From Acidimicrobiales bacterium (lineage in GTDB: Bacteria; Actinomycetota; Acidimicrobiia; Acidimicrobiales; SZUA-35): a stretch of DNA of 64,000 nucleotides. The position numbers and the translations under genes are program-made. Shown piece by piece: positions 45,270 through 53,100 of the stretch. The notes under the pieces were generated by a model that saw only the letters and a program-made list of their open reading frames with translations, did not search any database and was not told the origin of the DNA. Location of the stretch: NCBI GenBank assembly GCA_028285495.1, contig JANQPB010000022.1, forward strand, positions 313,969-377,968, in the 5' to 3' direction. Each line of letters opens with the position of its first letter. Positions within the stretch are counted from its first letter, which is position 1.

Positions 45270-45347
45270 GCCGACCAGGTTACGGGCCGGGCTCGCCGGT
45301 GGTCGGCTCGGCCGGCTCGATGCCGACGGCGCGGAGCTGCACCACCG

Positions 45348-45465
45348 TCCATCCGCCCACGCTTCGTCCTCGGATCGGCCGGAGCGCTCACCAGCTGTGG
45401 CGAACCCTGCGTCCTCGACCGGGCGGCGTCAGGACCCTCGTCGGCGATCGTCAGCGCCCTGCTAG
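45348..45465 (+). repeat. Dispersed intergenic repeat, copy B
   Basis: Inverted match to 25253-25379, about 95% identical outside an 8-base gap. It lies in the 190-base gap between mshA and ybjN and ends in CTAG (45462-45465), which provides the TAG stop of mshA just as copy A provides the stop of its neighbour. The terminal inverted repeat seen beyond copy A is not found on the far side here. GCCCTGCTAGGGGCAGGG at this edge can fold as a hairpin. Confidence 0.85.
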
Positions 45466-46682
45466 GGGCAGGGAGCGAGAGCCCGGGAGGCCAGGTCGAC
45501 GTAGAGGCGACGCAGACGGGACGCCGAGGTGGTCCAGGTGTAGGTCCTGGCTCTCGCCGCAGCCGACACCGACAGCCGGCGGGCGAGGACCGGGTCGGCC
45601 AGGATCGAGTCGATCCACGTCGCGTAGTCGTCGGGGTCCCGCCCCTCGACGAGGTAGCCCGAGTGCCCGTGGTCGACGAGCGTCCGCAGCCCGCCGACGG
45701 CCGAGGCCACCGTCGGCACCCCGCAGGCCGCGGCCTCGAGGGCCACCAGCCCGAAGGACTCGGAGCGGCTCGGGACCAGGCACACGTCGGCCGCCCGGTA
45801 GTAGGTGCCGAGCAGGTGATGGGGTTGGGGCGGCACGAACCGCACCCGATCGGTGAGTCCGAGCGCCGAGATCAGCGCTCGGATGCGGTCGACCTCGCTG
45901 CCACCCCGCTGGCCGCTCGCCCCGCCGACGATCCAGAGCCTGGCGTTGGTGTGCTCGAGGCGGGCGAGGGCCTCGACGGCGACATCGACCCCCTTGAGGG
46001 GCTGGATCCGACCGATGAAGAGCAGCAGCGGGTCGTCGTTGGTGCCGAGGGCCCAGCGGGCGCCGGCCTGGTTGCCCGGCGAGAACAGCGCGTGGTCGAC
46101 GCCGGGGGGGACGATCTCGATCCTCGTCGGGTCGGCGTCGTAGAACTCGACGAGTTGCTCGGCCTCGGCGGTGGCGTTGGCCAGCACGGCGTCGGCACAC
46201 GACATGACCTCGGCCTCGGCCCTGGCCCGCGACTCGGGCTCGCGGTCACCCGACACCGCCTTGACCCGGGCCAGTGTGTGGAACGTGGTCAGCAGCGGTA
46301 GGTGGAGCCGCTGCTTGAGCAAGCGGCCGGCCACGCCGGACAACCAGTAGTTGGCGTGGATCACGTCCGGCTGGAAGTCCGCGAAGTCGGCCGCCACCCC
46401 GTCGGCGTACTCGTCGACGTGGTCGGCGAGCTCCTCCTTGGGGAGGTCGACCGGGCCGGCGGGGACGTGGACGACGTCGAAGCCCGGCTCGACCGACACC
46501 CGCTCGGGCAGATCGTCGGCCCACCGGCGGACGTAGACCCGGCAGACGACCCCGGCCTGGGCCAGGGCCGAGACCAGCTCGCGGACATAGACGTTCATGC
46601 CGCCGCCGTCGCCAACGCCCGGCTGCGCCAGCGGCGAGGTGTGCAGCGAGAGGATGGCCGCCCGTCGTACCACGACAGACAA
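45462..46682 (-). CDS. mshA: D-inositol-3-phosphate glycosyltransferase (mycothiol synthesis)
   Basis: First enzyme of mycothiol synthesis: transfers GlcNAc from UDP-GlcNAc to inositol-3-phosphate. 406 residues, GT4/GT-B. MshA features: ILSLHTSPLAQPGVGDGGGM then NVYVRELVSALAQAG, VDEYADGV, VIHANYWLSGVAGRLLKQRL, TTFHTLARVKAV, VDHALFSPGNQ, and the E-x7-E site SRSESFGLVALEAAACGVP. The frame opens with TTG at 46682; GTG 46673 is an alternative. The C-terminus ends in the dispersed repeat. Confidence 0.94.
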   Translation of the reverse strand: MSVVVRRAAILSLHTSPLAQPGVGDGGGMNVYVRELVSALAQAGVVCRVYVRRWADDLPERVSVEPGFDVVHVPAGPVDLPKEELADHVDEYADGVAADFADFQPDVIHANYWLSGVAGRLLKQRLHLPLLTTFHTLARVKAVSGDREPESRARAEAEVMSCADAVLANATAEAEQLVEFYDADPTRIEIVPPGVDHALFSPGNQAGARWALGTNDDPLLLFIGRIQPLKGVDVAVEALARLEHTNARLWIVGGASGQRGGSEVDRIRALISALGLTDRVRFVPPQPHHLLGTYYRAADVCLVPSRSESFGLVALEAAACGVPTVASAVGGLRTLVDHGHSGYLVEGRDPDDYATWIDSILADPVLARRLSVSAAARARTYTWTTSASRLRRLYVDLASRALAPCP

Positions 46683-46754
46683 CTCTACGTTGTGGCCGGA
46701 TCGATTCCCCAGCCGGCCGGACCGGGCCCGAGCGGCGGACGAACGACCCCTTGC

Positions 46755-47315
46755 TCAGCGCTCCCGCAGCAGCGTGTCGACCGAGGCCTCGCCGTCGCGG
46801 TAGCGGCGGGCGATCTCGTCCTGGAGGCGATCGATCCGCTCGTGCAGGGTCCGACGGACGGTCGACAGCTCGATCTCGAACGCCCGCAACCGCTCGAACA
46901 GGGCGGCGAGGCCCTCGCCGTCGAGATCACCGACGCCGGACAGCTCCTGCGGGCTGGCCACCCCGTCGAGCGCCTCGATCGAGGCCAGCGCGACCGGGCC
47001 GGGCTCGTCGACCGGGGTCAGGCGGGCCGCACCGGCCGAGCGGGCGGTCCCGTCGCCATCGGCCAGGATGTCCGGCATGGCGAAGAGCAGCTCGGTCGGT
47101 TCGTCGCTCGGCGGCCCCGGAGCCGCACCGCCGCTGCGGCGGCCGACCTCCCGGCCGACGATGTCGAGCCGGCCCTGGGCGATCCGGCGGACGAGCGAGA
47201 CGTCGCCCTCGCCCCTGGTCAGCTCGTTGCGGATCGACCGGAGGTCCTCCATCGGTCGCGTCGGCAGGTCGGCGAGGAGGTCGTCGGACAGGAGGCGTTG
47301 CAGATCGGCGTGCAC
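46755..47315 (-). CDS. rsiG: RsiG-like c-di-GMP-binding anti-sigma factor
   Basis: 186 residues with two long helices near the ends and a Pro/Gly-rich middle. Helix 1 holds EGDVSLVRRIAQGRLD, an exact match to the motif E-x3-S-x2-R-x3-Q-x3-D (E36, S40, R43, Q47, D51). Helix 2 holds EIELSTVRRTLHERID (E147, S151, R154, H158, D162), the same with His for Gln. This pair is the signature with which Streptomyces RsiG clamps c-di-GMP in an antiparallel coiled coil and then binds the sigma factor WhiG. No whiG is in the window. The gene lies directly upstream of mshA on the same strand. Family call from motif recall; a homology search would settle it. Confidence 0.78.
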   Translation of the reverse strand: MHADLQRLLSDDLLADLPTRPMEDLRSIRNELTRGEGDVSLVRRIAQGRLDIVGREVGRRSGGAAPGPPSDEPTELLFAMPDILADGDGTARSAGAARLTPVDEPGPVALASIEALDGVASPQELSGVGDLDGEGLAALFERLRAFEIELSTVRRTLHERIDRLQDEIARRYRDGEASVDTLLRER

Positions 47316-47402
47316 CCGACCAGCGTAGTTTCGCCTCCGGTGCCGATCGTCGATCCGGGCCGATGGCCTCGCCGAGCGGTGGTTCCGACCCCGGCCCGGC
47401 CC

Positions 47403-48305
47403 TCAGCCCTCGATGCTGGGGATCTGGGTGGCGAGGACCAGCCAGATCGGCGCAGCCAGGAGGTACGAGTCGAGCCGCCGGAGCGCCGGCGCCCAGGCGT
47501 TGCCGCGGGGCAGGAGCCCCGATGCCAGCACCTGCCCGAGCGGGCAGCAGATCCCGGCCAGCACGGCGAACAGCAGGATCGTGCTCGAGTCGAAGGGCGC
47601 CGGTTGGACCAGGAACAGGATGAAGGCGACCGCACCGAGGGCGACCAGACCGGCGAGCGGCCCCTCGACGGCGTTCGCCGCACCGGACCCGACGATGAAG
47701 TCGCCGGCCTCGTATGCGCTCACCAGGAGGATGAGGCTGAGCTGGGCGCCGGTGCCGATCGAACCGAGTGCCGCGAGCGACGCCACGGCAACCCCGACCG
47801 GGAGGGCCGACCGGGCCAGCACGTCGAACAGCTGCATCGGGGTGCGGCGGTGACCGCGGTACAGCATGAGGTAGAAGATGAGCACGATCAGGCCGAGCAG
47901 CAGGCCGATCGGCACGCCCCACCGCCCACCGATGCCGGCGACGGCGGCCAGGTAGGCCGCGGCGGCGGTCCAGCCACGGGTCGCGCTCTGGCTCGGGAAC
48001 CAGGCGTTTCCGGTCTGGAGCCCGGCGAGCCCGGCGATCGGCGAGGCGACGGCGGCGACGGCGACCACCGACACCGCGGACGAGCCGACGTACTCGCCCA
48101 GCAGCACTGCGCCGGCGAGCAGCACGAACCACAGGACGCCGAACGTGATCTTGGGGCCGTCGGTCGGGTACGGCACCGCCAGTCGATTGTTGGCCCAGCG
48201 GGCCTCGCGGGCCCGGGCTCGCTGCACCGAGCGCGCCTGCCTGGCGGCCCGTCGACCCTCGAGCGGACCGGGGCGGCGGGCTCCGGCGTAGCCCGGTTCA
48301 GCCAC
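47403..48305 (-). CDS. CdsA-like integral membrane protein, probably non-catalytic
   Basis: 300 residues with a basic cytoplasmic N-terminus (1-50) and about eight membrane segments. Layout and a few landmarks recall phosphatidate cytidylyltransferase: SAYEAGDFIVGSGAANAVEG (CdsA has a DxxAYxxG...KTvEG segment) and LLPRGNAWAPALRRLDSYLL where CdsA has its K-D...D-R-x-D-S signature. The charged catalytic residues are mostly replaced. It may be a lipid-binding relic. Its start overlaps the MoaD-like gene by 8 bases. Confidence 0.5.
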   Translation of the reverse strand: MAEPGYAGARRPGPLEGRRAARQARSVQRARAREARWANNRLAVPYPTDGPKITFGVLWFVLLAGAVLLGEYVGSSAVSVVAVAAVASPIAGLAGLQTGNAWFPSQSATRGWTAAAAYLAAVAGIGGRWGVPIGLLLGLIVLIFYLMLYRGHRRTPMQLFDVLARSALPVGVAVASLAALGSIGTGAQLSLILLVSAYEAGDFIVGSGAANAVEGPLAGLVALGAVAFILFLVQPAPFDSSTILLFAVLAGICCPLGQVLASGLLPRGNAWAPALRRLDSYLLAAPIWLVLATQIPSIEG

Positions 48306-48546
48306 CGGAGACCGGGGGGAGGACCGCCACCTCGTCCCCCGCAGCCAGGTTGGTGGCCCGCTCGGCCGGCGAGCCGTTGACCCAGACCTTCGAGCCGCCG
48401 AGCACGGCGGCGAACGTCTGGCCGAACCGGTTGACGGCCTCGTCGAGGACGTCGCCGACCGTGTCGCCGACCTCGGCCGGGTCGAGCTCGAGGCGCGTCG
48501 TGCCGGCCGACTCGCGGGCCTGGGCGAACAGCCGGAGGGTGATCAC
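48298..48546 (-). CDS. MoaD/ThiS-family sulfur carrier
   Basis: 82-residue ubiquitin-like protein: ITLRLFAQARESAGTTRLEL, WVNGSPAERATNLAAGDEVA and VLPPVSGG, ending in the diglycine that is adenylated and thiocarboxylated. MoaD (molybdopterin synthase small subunit) is likeliest from the LFAxARE start. No other moa genes are in the window. It is the first gene of a pair with the CdsA-like protein. Confidence 0.9.
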   Translation of the reverse strand: MITLRLFAQARESAGTTRLELDPAEVGDTVGDVLDEAVNRFGQTFAAVLGGSKVWVNGSPAERATNLAAGDEVAVLPPVSGG

Positions 48547-48647
48547 CGCCTCATTGTGCCATGGCCATCGGCCGACTCACCATCGTCCCCGTCGGCTGCC
48601 TGGCCATGGTGCGGCCGGTGGCGGCGCCGGCCCGGTACCTTGTCGCC

Positions 48648-50156
48648 ATGGGCTCAGCGGACCCGGTTCCCCCCTCCGTCACCGGCGTCCGCGCCGGGAC
48701 CGGGGCCGACTCGCCGGTTGGCGAGGACGTCGACGTCGTCGTCGTCGGCTCGGGCCCGAACGGACTGGCGGCGGCGATCACCGTGGCCAGGGCCGGCCGC
48801 TCGGTCGTGGTGCTCGAGGCCGCACCCGAGCCCGGCGGGGCCACCCGATCGGCGCCGCTGCTCGGGCCCGGCCACGTCAGCGACCTCGGGTCGGCCATCC
48901 ATCCCCTGGCCTTGGCCTCCCCCTTCTTCCGCACGATTCCGTGGGAGGCGCACGGGTTGGATTGGATCGTGCCGCCGGCAGCGGTCGCCCATCCGCTCAA
49001 CGGCGGCCGGGCCGCCATCGCCTGGAACGACCTGAACCGCACGGCGGCCGACCTCGGGCCGGACGCCAAGACGTGGCGATCGATGTTCGGCCCGCTGGTC
49101 GAGCGGTTCGAGACGCTGACCGACTTCGCCCTCGGTCCGCCGCTGCGCAATGCGGTGGCCGATCCGCTCACCGCCCTCCGGGTCGGTCCGGCGCTGGCCG
49201 CCCCGGCCACCCTGGCCGCCAGACGGTTCGACGGCGACGAGGCCAGGGCCCTGTTCGCCGGTCACGCCGCCCACGCGGTGGTGCCGCTCAACCGGCCCTT
49301 CACCGCCGGCTTCGGTGCGCTGCTCGGCTCGGCCGCCCACGCCGTCGGCTGGCCCTTCCCCCGGGGCGGGGCGGCCGAGATCGCCAGGGTGCTCGTCGAG
49401 GTGTTGGAGGGACTCGGTGGTCGGGTGGTCACCGATCGCCCCGTCGGCTCCCTCGACGACCTGCCGCCGGCCGGCGCGGTCGTCTTCGCCCTGACCCCAC
49501 CGCAGGTCGCGGTGATCGTCGGCGACGAGTTCCCCGCTCGGGCCCGGCGCCGCTATCGGCGGTTCCGCTTCGGCCCCGGGGCGTGCAAGGTCGACCTAGC
49601 CCTGTCGGAGCCGATCCCGTGGGCCAACGCGGAGGTGGCCAAGGCGGGGACCGTGCATCTCGGGGGCACGTTGGAGGAGGTGGCGGTGGCCGAGAAGGAG
49701 GTGGCCGCCGGCGGCCATCCGCAGCGGCCCTTCGTGCTGCTGGCCCAGCCGAGCGGCTTCGACCCGACCAGGGCCCCGGAGGGTCGTCACGTGGTGTGGG
49801 CCTACTGCCACGTGCCGAACGGCTCGACGATGGACGTCAGTGCGAGCATCGAGGCCCAGATCGAGCGGTTCGCCCCCGGCTTCGGCGACACGGTCGTCGC
49901 CCGGCACGTCAGTCGGCCGGCCGACCTCGAGAGGTGGAACGCCAACCTGGTCGGCGGCGACATCGGCGGCGGCAGCTACGCCAGCTTCCGGGCGGTGTTC
50001 CGCCCTGGCTACCACCCCGATCCGTACCGGACGCCGGTCGGGCGGTTCTTCGTCGGCTCGGCCAGCACGTCGCCCGGTGGCGGGGTCCACGGCATGGGCG
50101 GTCATCTCGCCGCCGAGCGGGCGCTGGCCTTCCTGGACGGGGGTCGCTCCCGATAG
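48648..50156 (+). CDS. CrtI/phytoene-desaturase-like FAD-dependent oxidoreductase
   Basis: 502 residues. FAD site VVVVGSGPNGLAAAITVARA at about 30-50 followed by GGATRSAPLLGPGHVSDLGS. C-terminal FAD motif RFFVGSASTSPGGGVHGMGG. The middle is typical of the actinobacterial group of CrtI-like proteins of unknown substrate. ATG 48648 chosen; upstream in-frame codons to 48561 are unconserved. Not part of a carotenoid cluster here. Confidence 0.85.
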   Translation: MGSADPVPPSVTGVRAGTGADSPVGEDVDVVVVGSGPNGLAAAITVARAGRSVVVLEAAPEPGGATRSAPLLGPGHVSDLGSAIHPLALASPFFRTIPWEAHGLDWIVPPAAVAHPLNGGRAAIAWNDLNRTAADLGPDAKTWRSMFGPLVERFETLTDFALGPPLRNAVADPLTALRVGPALAAPATLAARRFDGDEARALFAGHAAHAVVPLNRPFTAGFGALLGSAAHAVGWPFPRGGAAEIARVLVEVLEGLGGRVVTDRPVGSLDDLPPAGAVVFALTPPQVAVIVGDEFPARARRRYRRFRFGPGACKVDLALSEPIPWANAEVAKAGTVHLGGTLEEVAVAEKEVAAGGHPQRPFVLLAQPSGFDPTRAPEGRHVVWAYCHVPNGSTMDVSASIEAQIERFAPGFGDTVVARHVSRPADLERWNANLVGGDIGGGSYASFRAVFRPGYHPDPYRTPVGRFFVGSASTSPGGGVHGMGGHLAAERALAFLDGGRSR

Positions 50157-50182
50157 TGTGGGCGCCCATCACGGAGGTGCCC

Positions 50183-50812
50183 ATGGACGACGCCACCAGG
50201 GGGGCGACAACCGAGCTGCTCGTGATCCGCCATGGGCAGTCGACCTGGAACGAGGAGAAGCGCTGGCAGGGTCAGGCCGATCCTCCGCTGAGCGACCACG
50301 GGCGCCAGCAGGCCTTCGTCGCCGCCCAGTCGGTCGGCCAGGTCGACGTGATCGTGTCGTCGCCCCAGGCCAGGGCGGCCCAGACCGCCGGAATCATCGC
50401 CGAGCAGATCGGCGTCGGACCGGTGCAGGTGCTCGATGGTCTCGAAGAGCGGGGTGCGGGCGAGTGGTCCGGGCTGACCCGGGAGGAGATCGACGCCCGC
50501 TGGCCCGGTTGGGTCGACAGCGAGAACCGGCCGAACGGCTGGGAGTACGACGACGTGTTCGTTCCCCGGGTCATGGGGGCGATCGAGCGGGTGGCGGCGG
50601 AGTTCGCCGGGGCGACGGCGCTGGTGGTCTGCCACGGCGGGGTGATCATCGCCCTCGAGCGGGAGCTCGGCGTGAGCGACGGGCGGATCCCGAACCTGCA
50701 CGGGCGGGTGGTCCGCAAGGTCCGTGGCGAGCTCGTCGGCGGCGACCGCCTCGAGCTGATCCCGACCGAGATGCGGACCGGCGGGACCGGCGGCGACACC
50801 CGCCGGATCTGA
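50183..50812 (+). CDS. Histidine phosphatase (phosphoglycerate mutase-like)
   Basis: 209 residues with an intact LLVIRHGQSTWNEEKRWQGQ, DVIVSSPQARAAQTAGIIAE, the acid in LEERGAGEWSGLTREEID and the second His in LVVCHGGVIIALERELG. GGAGGTGCCC precedes ATG 50183. More like broad acid phosphatases than the glycolytic mutase, since the long insertion regions are absent. 26 bases downstream of the CrtI-like gene. Confidence 0.9.
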   Translation: MDDATRGATTELLVIRHGQSTWNEEKRWQGQADPPLSDHGRQQAFVAAQSVGQVDVIVSSPQARAAQTAGIIAEQIGVGPVQVLDGLEERGAGEWSGLTREEIDARWPGWVDSENRPNGWEYDDVFVPRVMGAIERVAAEFAGATALVVCHGGVIIALERELGVSDGRIPNLHGRVVRKVRGELVGGDRLELIPTEMRTGGTGGDTRRI

Positions 50813-50847
50813 TCGCCGGTGGTTCGCCGTTGACCGGCTCGCACGCG

Positions 50848-51321
50848 GTGCCGTTTGAGGTCCGGGTCATCCGCAGCCCGAAGCGGCGGAAGACGGCCGA
50901 GGCCAGGCTGGTCGACTCGGTGCTGGAGGTCCGGATCCCGGGCCGCTCGTCGGTGGCCGAGGAGCGCGACTTCGTCGAGCACTTCCTGGCCCGGTTCGAG
51001 CGGACGTCGGCGGCGTCGTCGATCGACGTGGAGCGGCGGGCGGCGCAGCTGGCCCGCCGCTACGACCTGCCCAGGCCGGCGTCGATCCGGTGGGTCGACA
51101 ATCAACGGCATCGCTGGGGGTCGTGCACCCCGGCCGACGGTGCGATCCGGCTGTCGAACCGGATGGCCCGGTTCCCGCCGTGGGTGGTCGACTACGTGAT
51201 CGTGCACGAGCTGGCCCATCTGGTCGAGGCCGACCACGGGCCGGCGTTCCGGGCGCTCGTCGATCGCTATCCGCAGGCCGAGCGGGCTCGGGGCTACCTG
51301 ATGGCGAAGTCGGGTTCCTGA
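50848..51321 (+). CDS. YgjP/M48-type metal-dependent hydrolase (DUF45)
   Basis: 157 residues. Strand-rich start VPFEVRVIRSPKRRKTAEAR, then RHRWGSCTPADGAIRLSNRM and the zinc motif YVIVHELAHLVEADHGPAFR (HExxH plus downstream Glu/His). This is the YgjP-like family found near DNA-repair and restriction genes, probably a peptidase. GTG 50848 fits the family start; TTG 50830 is possible. Its 3' end overlaps a convergent gene by 28 bases. Confidence 0.86.
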   Translation: MPFEVRVIRSPKRRKTAEARLVDSVLEVRIPGRSSVAEERDFVEHFLARFERTSAASSIDVERRAAQLARRYDLPRPASIRWVDNQRHRWGSCTPADGAIRLSNRMARFPPWVVDYVIVHELAHLVEADHGPAFRALVDRYPQAERARGYLMAKSGS

Positions 51322-51677
51322 CCGTCGCCGCGGTCCGGCCCGTCGTCGGCGGTGTGGCCGTCGGCGCCGTCGCGGTTCGTTGCGGTGGCCGGGTTGTCCG
51401 GGCCGGCCGTGGCGTCCGTCGGATCGGCCTCGTCGCCGGTCGGGTCGGCGTCCATCCGGGCCAGCGTCTCGTCGATCTCGTCGAGGTCGGTGGCCATCGC
51501 CCGCAGGTCCTGCATGGTCGGCAGCGCGGTGGCCGGCTCAGGCGCGGTCGGCCCGGTCGGGTGCGACGGGTCGACGATCGACTCGTCCGCGGTCGGTTGC
51601 TGGCCCATCGGTTGCACGGACTCAACGGTAGCCGTGCCGGACGGGACGTCGGTGCCTTCGCCGTCGCCGCCGGTCAC
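51294..51677 (-). CDS. Acidic low-complexity protein, 127 aa
   Basis: Mostly Asp/Thr/Pro/Gly-rich and probably disordered, with one predicted helix LRAMATDLDEIDETLARMDA (about 58-77). Function unknown. GTG start overlaps the stop of the upstream lipoprotein gene (GTGA). The helix, of the kind seen before zinc-finger motifs in some actinobacterial proteins, has no cysteines here. It overlaps the convergent YgjP gene by 28 bases at the 3' ends. Confidence 0.5.
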   Translation of the reverse strand: MTGGDGEGTDVPSGTATVESVQPMGQQPTADESIVDPSHPTGPTAPEPATALPTMQDLRAMATDLDEIDETLARMDADPTGDEADPTDATAGPDNPATATNRDGADGHTADDGPDRGDGQEPDFAIR

Positions 51678-52759
51678 GGGACGAGGTCGATCGGGACCCG
51701 GGTGAAGGCGACGGAGAAGACGTCGGTCGAGGCCAGGAGATCGACGACCAGCTCGGAGCTGCCGGCGGTCAGGTCGAGCATCGTGACCGACTTGATCGGC
51801 TGCTCACCGTCCTCGCTGTTCGACGTGCGGACGTAGGCGACGCGCTCGCCGTCGAAGGTGAGCGAGTTCACGACGTCGAGATCCTCGCCGATGCGGCGAC
51901 TGAAGAAGGGACCGTTGTCGACGAGCAGCTCGCGGGCCTCGAGCTCGGTGACCTGCTCGGTGCCGTCGTCCCGGTAGGTGACGATGGTGTAGGCGACGGC
52001 ACCGCCGTCCGGACTGAGGGCGACGGCGCCGAAGCTCGGCCGGTCGGGGAAGGTGCACGGTGGGGCAGGCGGGCCCTGGAGCGGGAGGCGCTGACCGTCG
52101 GAGCCGTAGAACCGCATCTCACCGCAGCGGTCGTCCTGGACGATGACCGCCTGGATGTCGCCGCTGGCCGAGAAGGCGACGATCTCCTCGCCCCCATCGA
52201 GCTCGACGTGCGTGCGCCGCTCGTGCTCGCCCGGCGTCTCGGTGACGAGCTGGATCCAATCGACCCGGCCGGGGGCCGACTTGACGAAGGCCCGGGGAGA
52301 CCCGTCCCAGAAGCCGACGTCGAGCAGGTCGGTGCCGCTGGCGTCGAGGAGCTCGTTCTGGCCCTGGGCCCGGCGGTAGACGATCGAGCCGTCCGGCTCC
52401 TGGACGACGACGCCGCCGACGAGGTCGTCGTGGACCCTGGTCGCCTCCAGGCCCTCGAGTGAGCCGGCGAGGGGGAGCGATTCGAGGCCGTCGACGGCGA
52501 AGACGGGCACGTCGGCCGAGACCAGCAGCGAGGGGACGTAGCCGGGCTCGGCCGTCGGGACGAACTCCTCGATGGCGGGTACCGGTTCGGCCTCGGCGGG
52601 ATCGGCGGTCGCCGCGATCTGGTCCGGCTCGACCGGGACGGTACTCGAGGTCGTCGGCGAGTAGGCGGCCGGCGGGGTGAGCTCACCGCATGCGATCGCC
52701 GACAGGGCGAGCAGGGTCAGCAGGGCACCGAGCGATCGGGTGCGAGGGCGAGCCACCAT
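51674..52759 (-). CDS. Lipoprotein with beta-propeller-like domain
   Basis: 361 residues from the chosen ATG 52759 (an upstream ATG at 52777 is also in frame). Signal peptide ending LLALSAIAC is a good lipobox. A Thr/Pro/Ala linker follows, then repeated beta segments such as VAFSASGDIQAVIVQDDRCG, FGAVALSPDGGAVAYTIVTY and SLTFDGERVAYVRTSN, as in TolB/WD-like propellers. It is anchored outside the membrane. Role unknown. Confidence 0.72.
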   Translation of the reverse strand: MVARPRTRSLGALLTLLALSAIACGELTPPAAYSPTTSSTVPVEPDQIAATADPAEAEPVPAIEEFVPTAEPGYVPSLLVSADVPVFAVDGLESLPLAGSLEGLEATRVHDDLVGGVVVQEPDGSIVYRRAQGQNELLDASGTDLLDVGFWDGSPRAFVKSAPGRVDWIQLVTETPGEHERRTHVELDGGEEIVAFSASGDIQAVIVQDDRCGEMRFYGSDGQRLPLQGPPAPPCTFPDRPSFGAVALSPDGGAVAYTIVTYRDDGTEQVTELEARELLVDNGPFFSRRIGEDLDVVNSLTFDGERVAYVRTSNSEDGEQPIKSVTMLDLTAGSSELVVDLLASTDVFSVAFTRVPIDLVP

Positions 52760-52853
52760 CGGGGACCATGTTGGCATCGGTCCGGCGATCACGGGCGCCG
52801 GGGCGGCAAATCGCCCGGGCGCAGGGCGATAGGGCCGGGCTACGCTCGTCTGC

Positions 52854-52928
52854 GCCCCTGTGGCGCAGCCTGGTTAGCGCACTGGACTTTTAATCCATTG
52901 GTCGTGGGTTCGAATCCCACCGGGGGCA
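52854..52928 (+). tRNA. tRNA-Lys (anticodon TTT)
   Basis: Acceptor stem GCCCCTG (52854-52860) pairs with CGGGGGC (52921-52927). D arm GCGC...GCGC, anticodon loop CTTTTAA with TTT at 52889-52891, T arm GTGGGTTCGAATCCCAC. CCA is not fully encoded (ACC then G). The first anticodon-stem pair is C-T, otherwise the fold is complete. It marks the left edge of the accessory island. Confidence 0.96.
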
Positions 52929-53100
52929 CCGCGTTCAACCGCTCACCGAGCCGCTGAACCAAGCGGGTTGGGCGTACCGTCCCGTACCGTCCTGTCCCGC
53001 TCGAACCGGCTCGTGGCCTTGGGTCGTGAGCGCATAGTGAGCGGGACGTCGCAGCTGGGCACCATACGTCGCTGGAGTCGCGTCGATACCCTCCTGCTAC

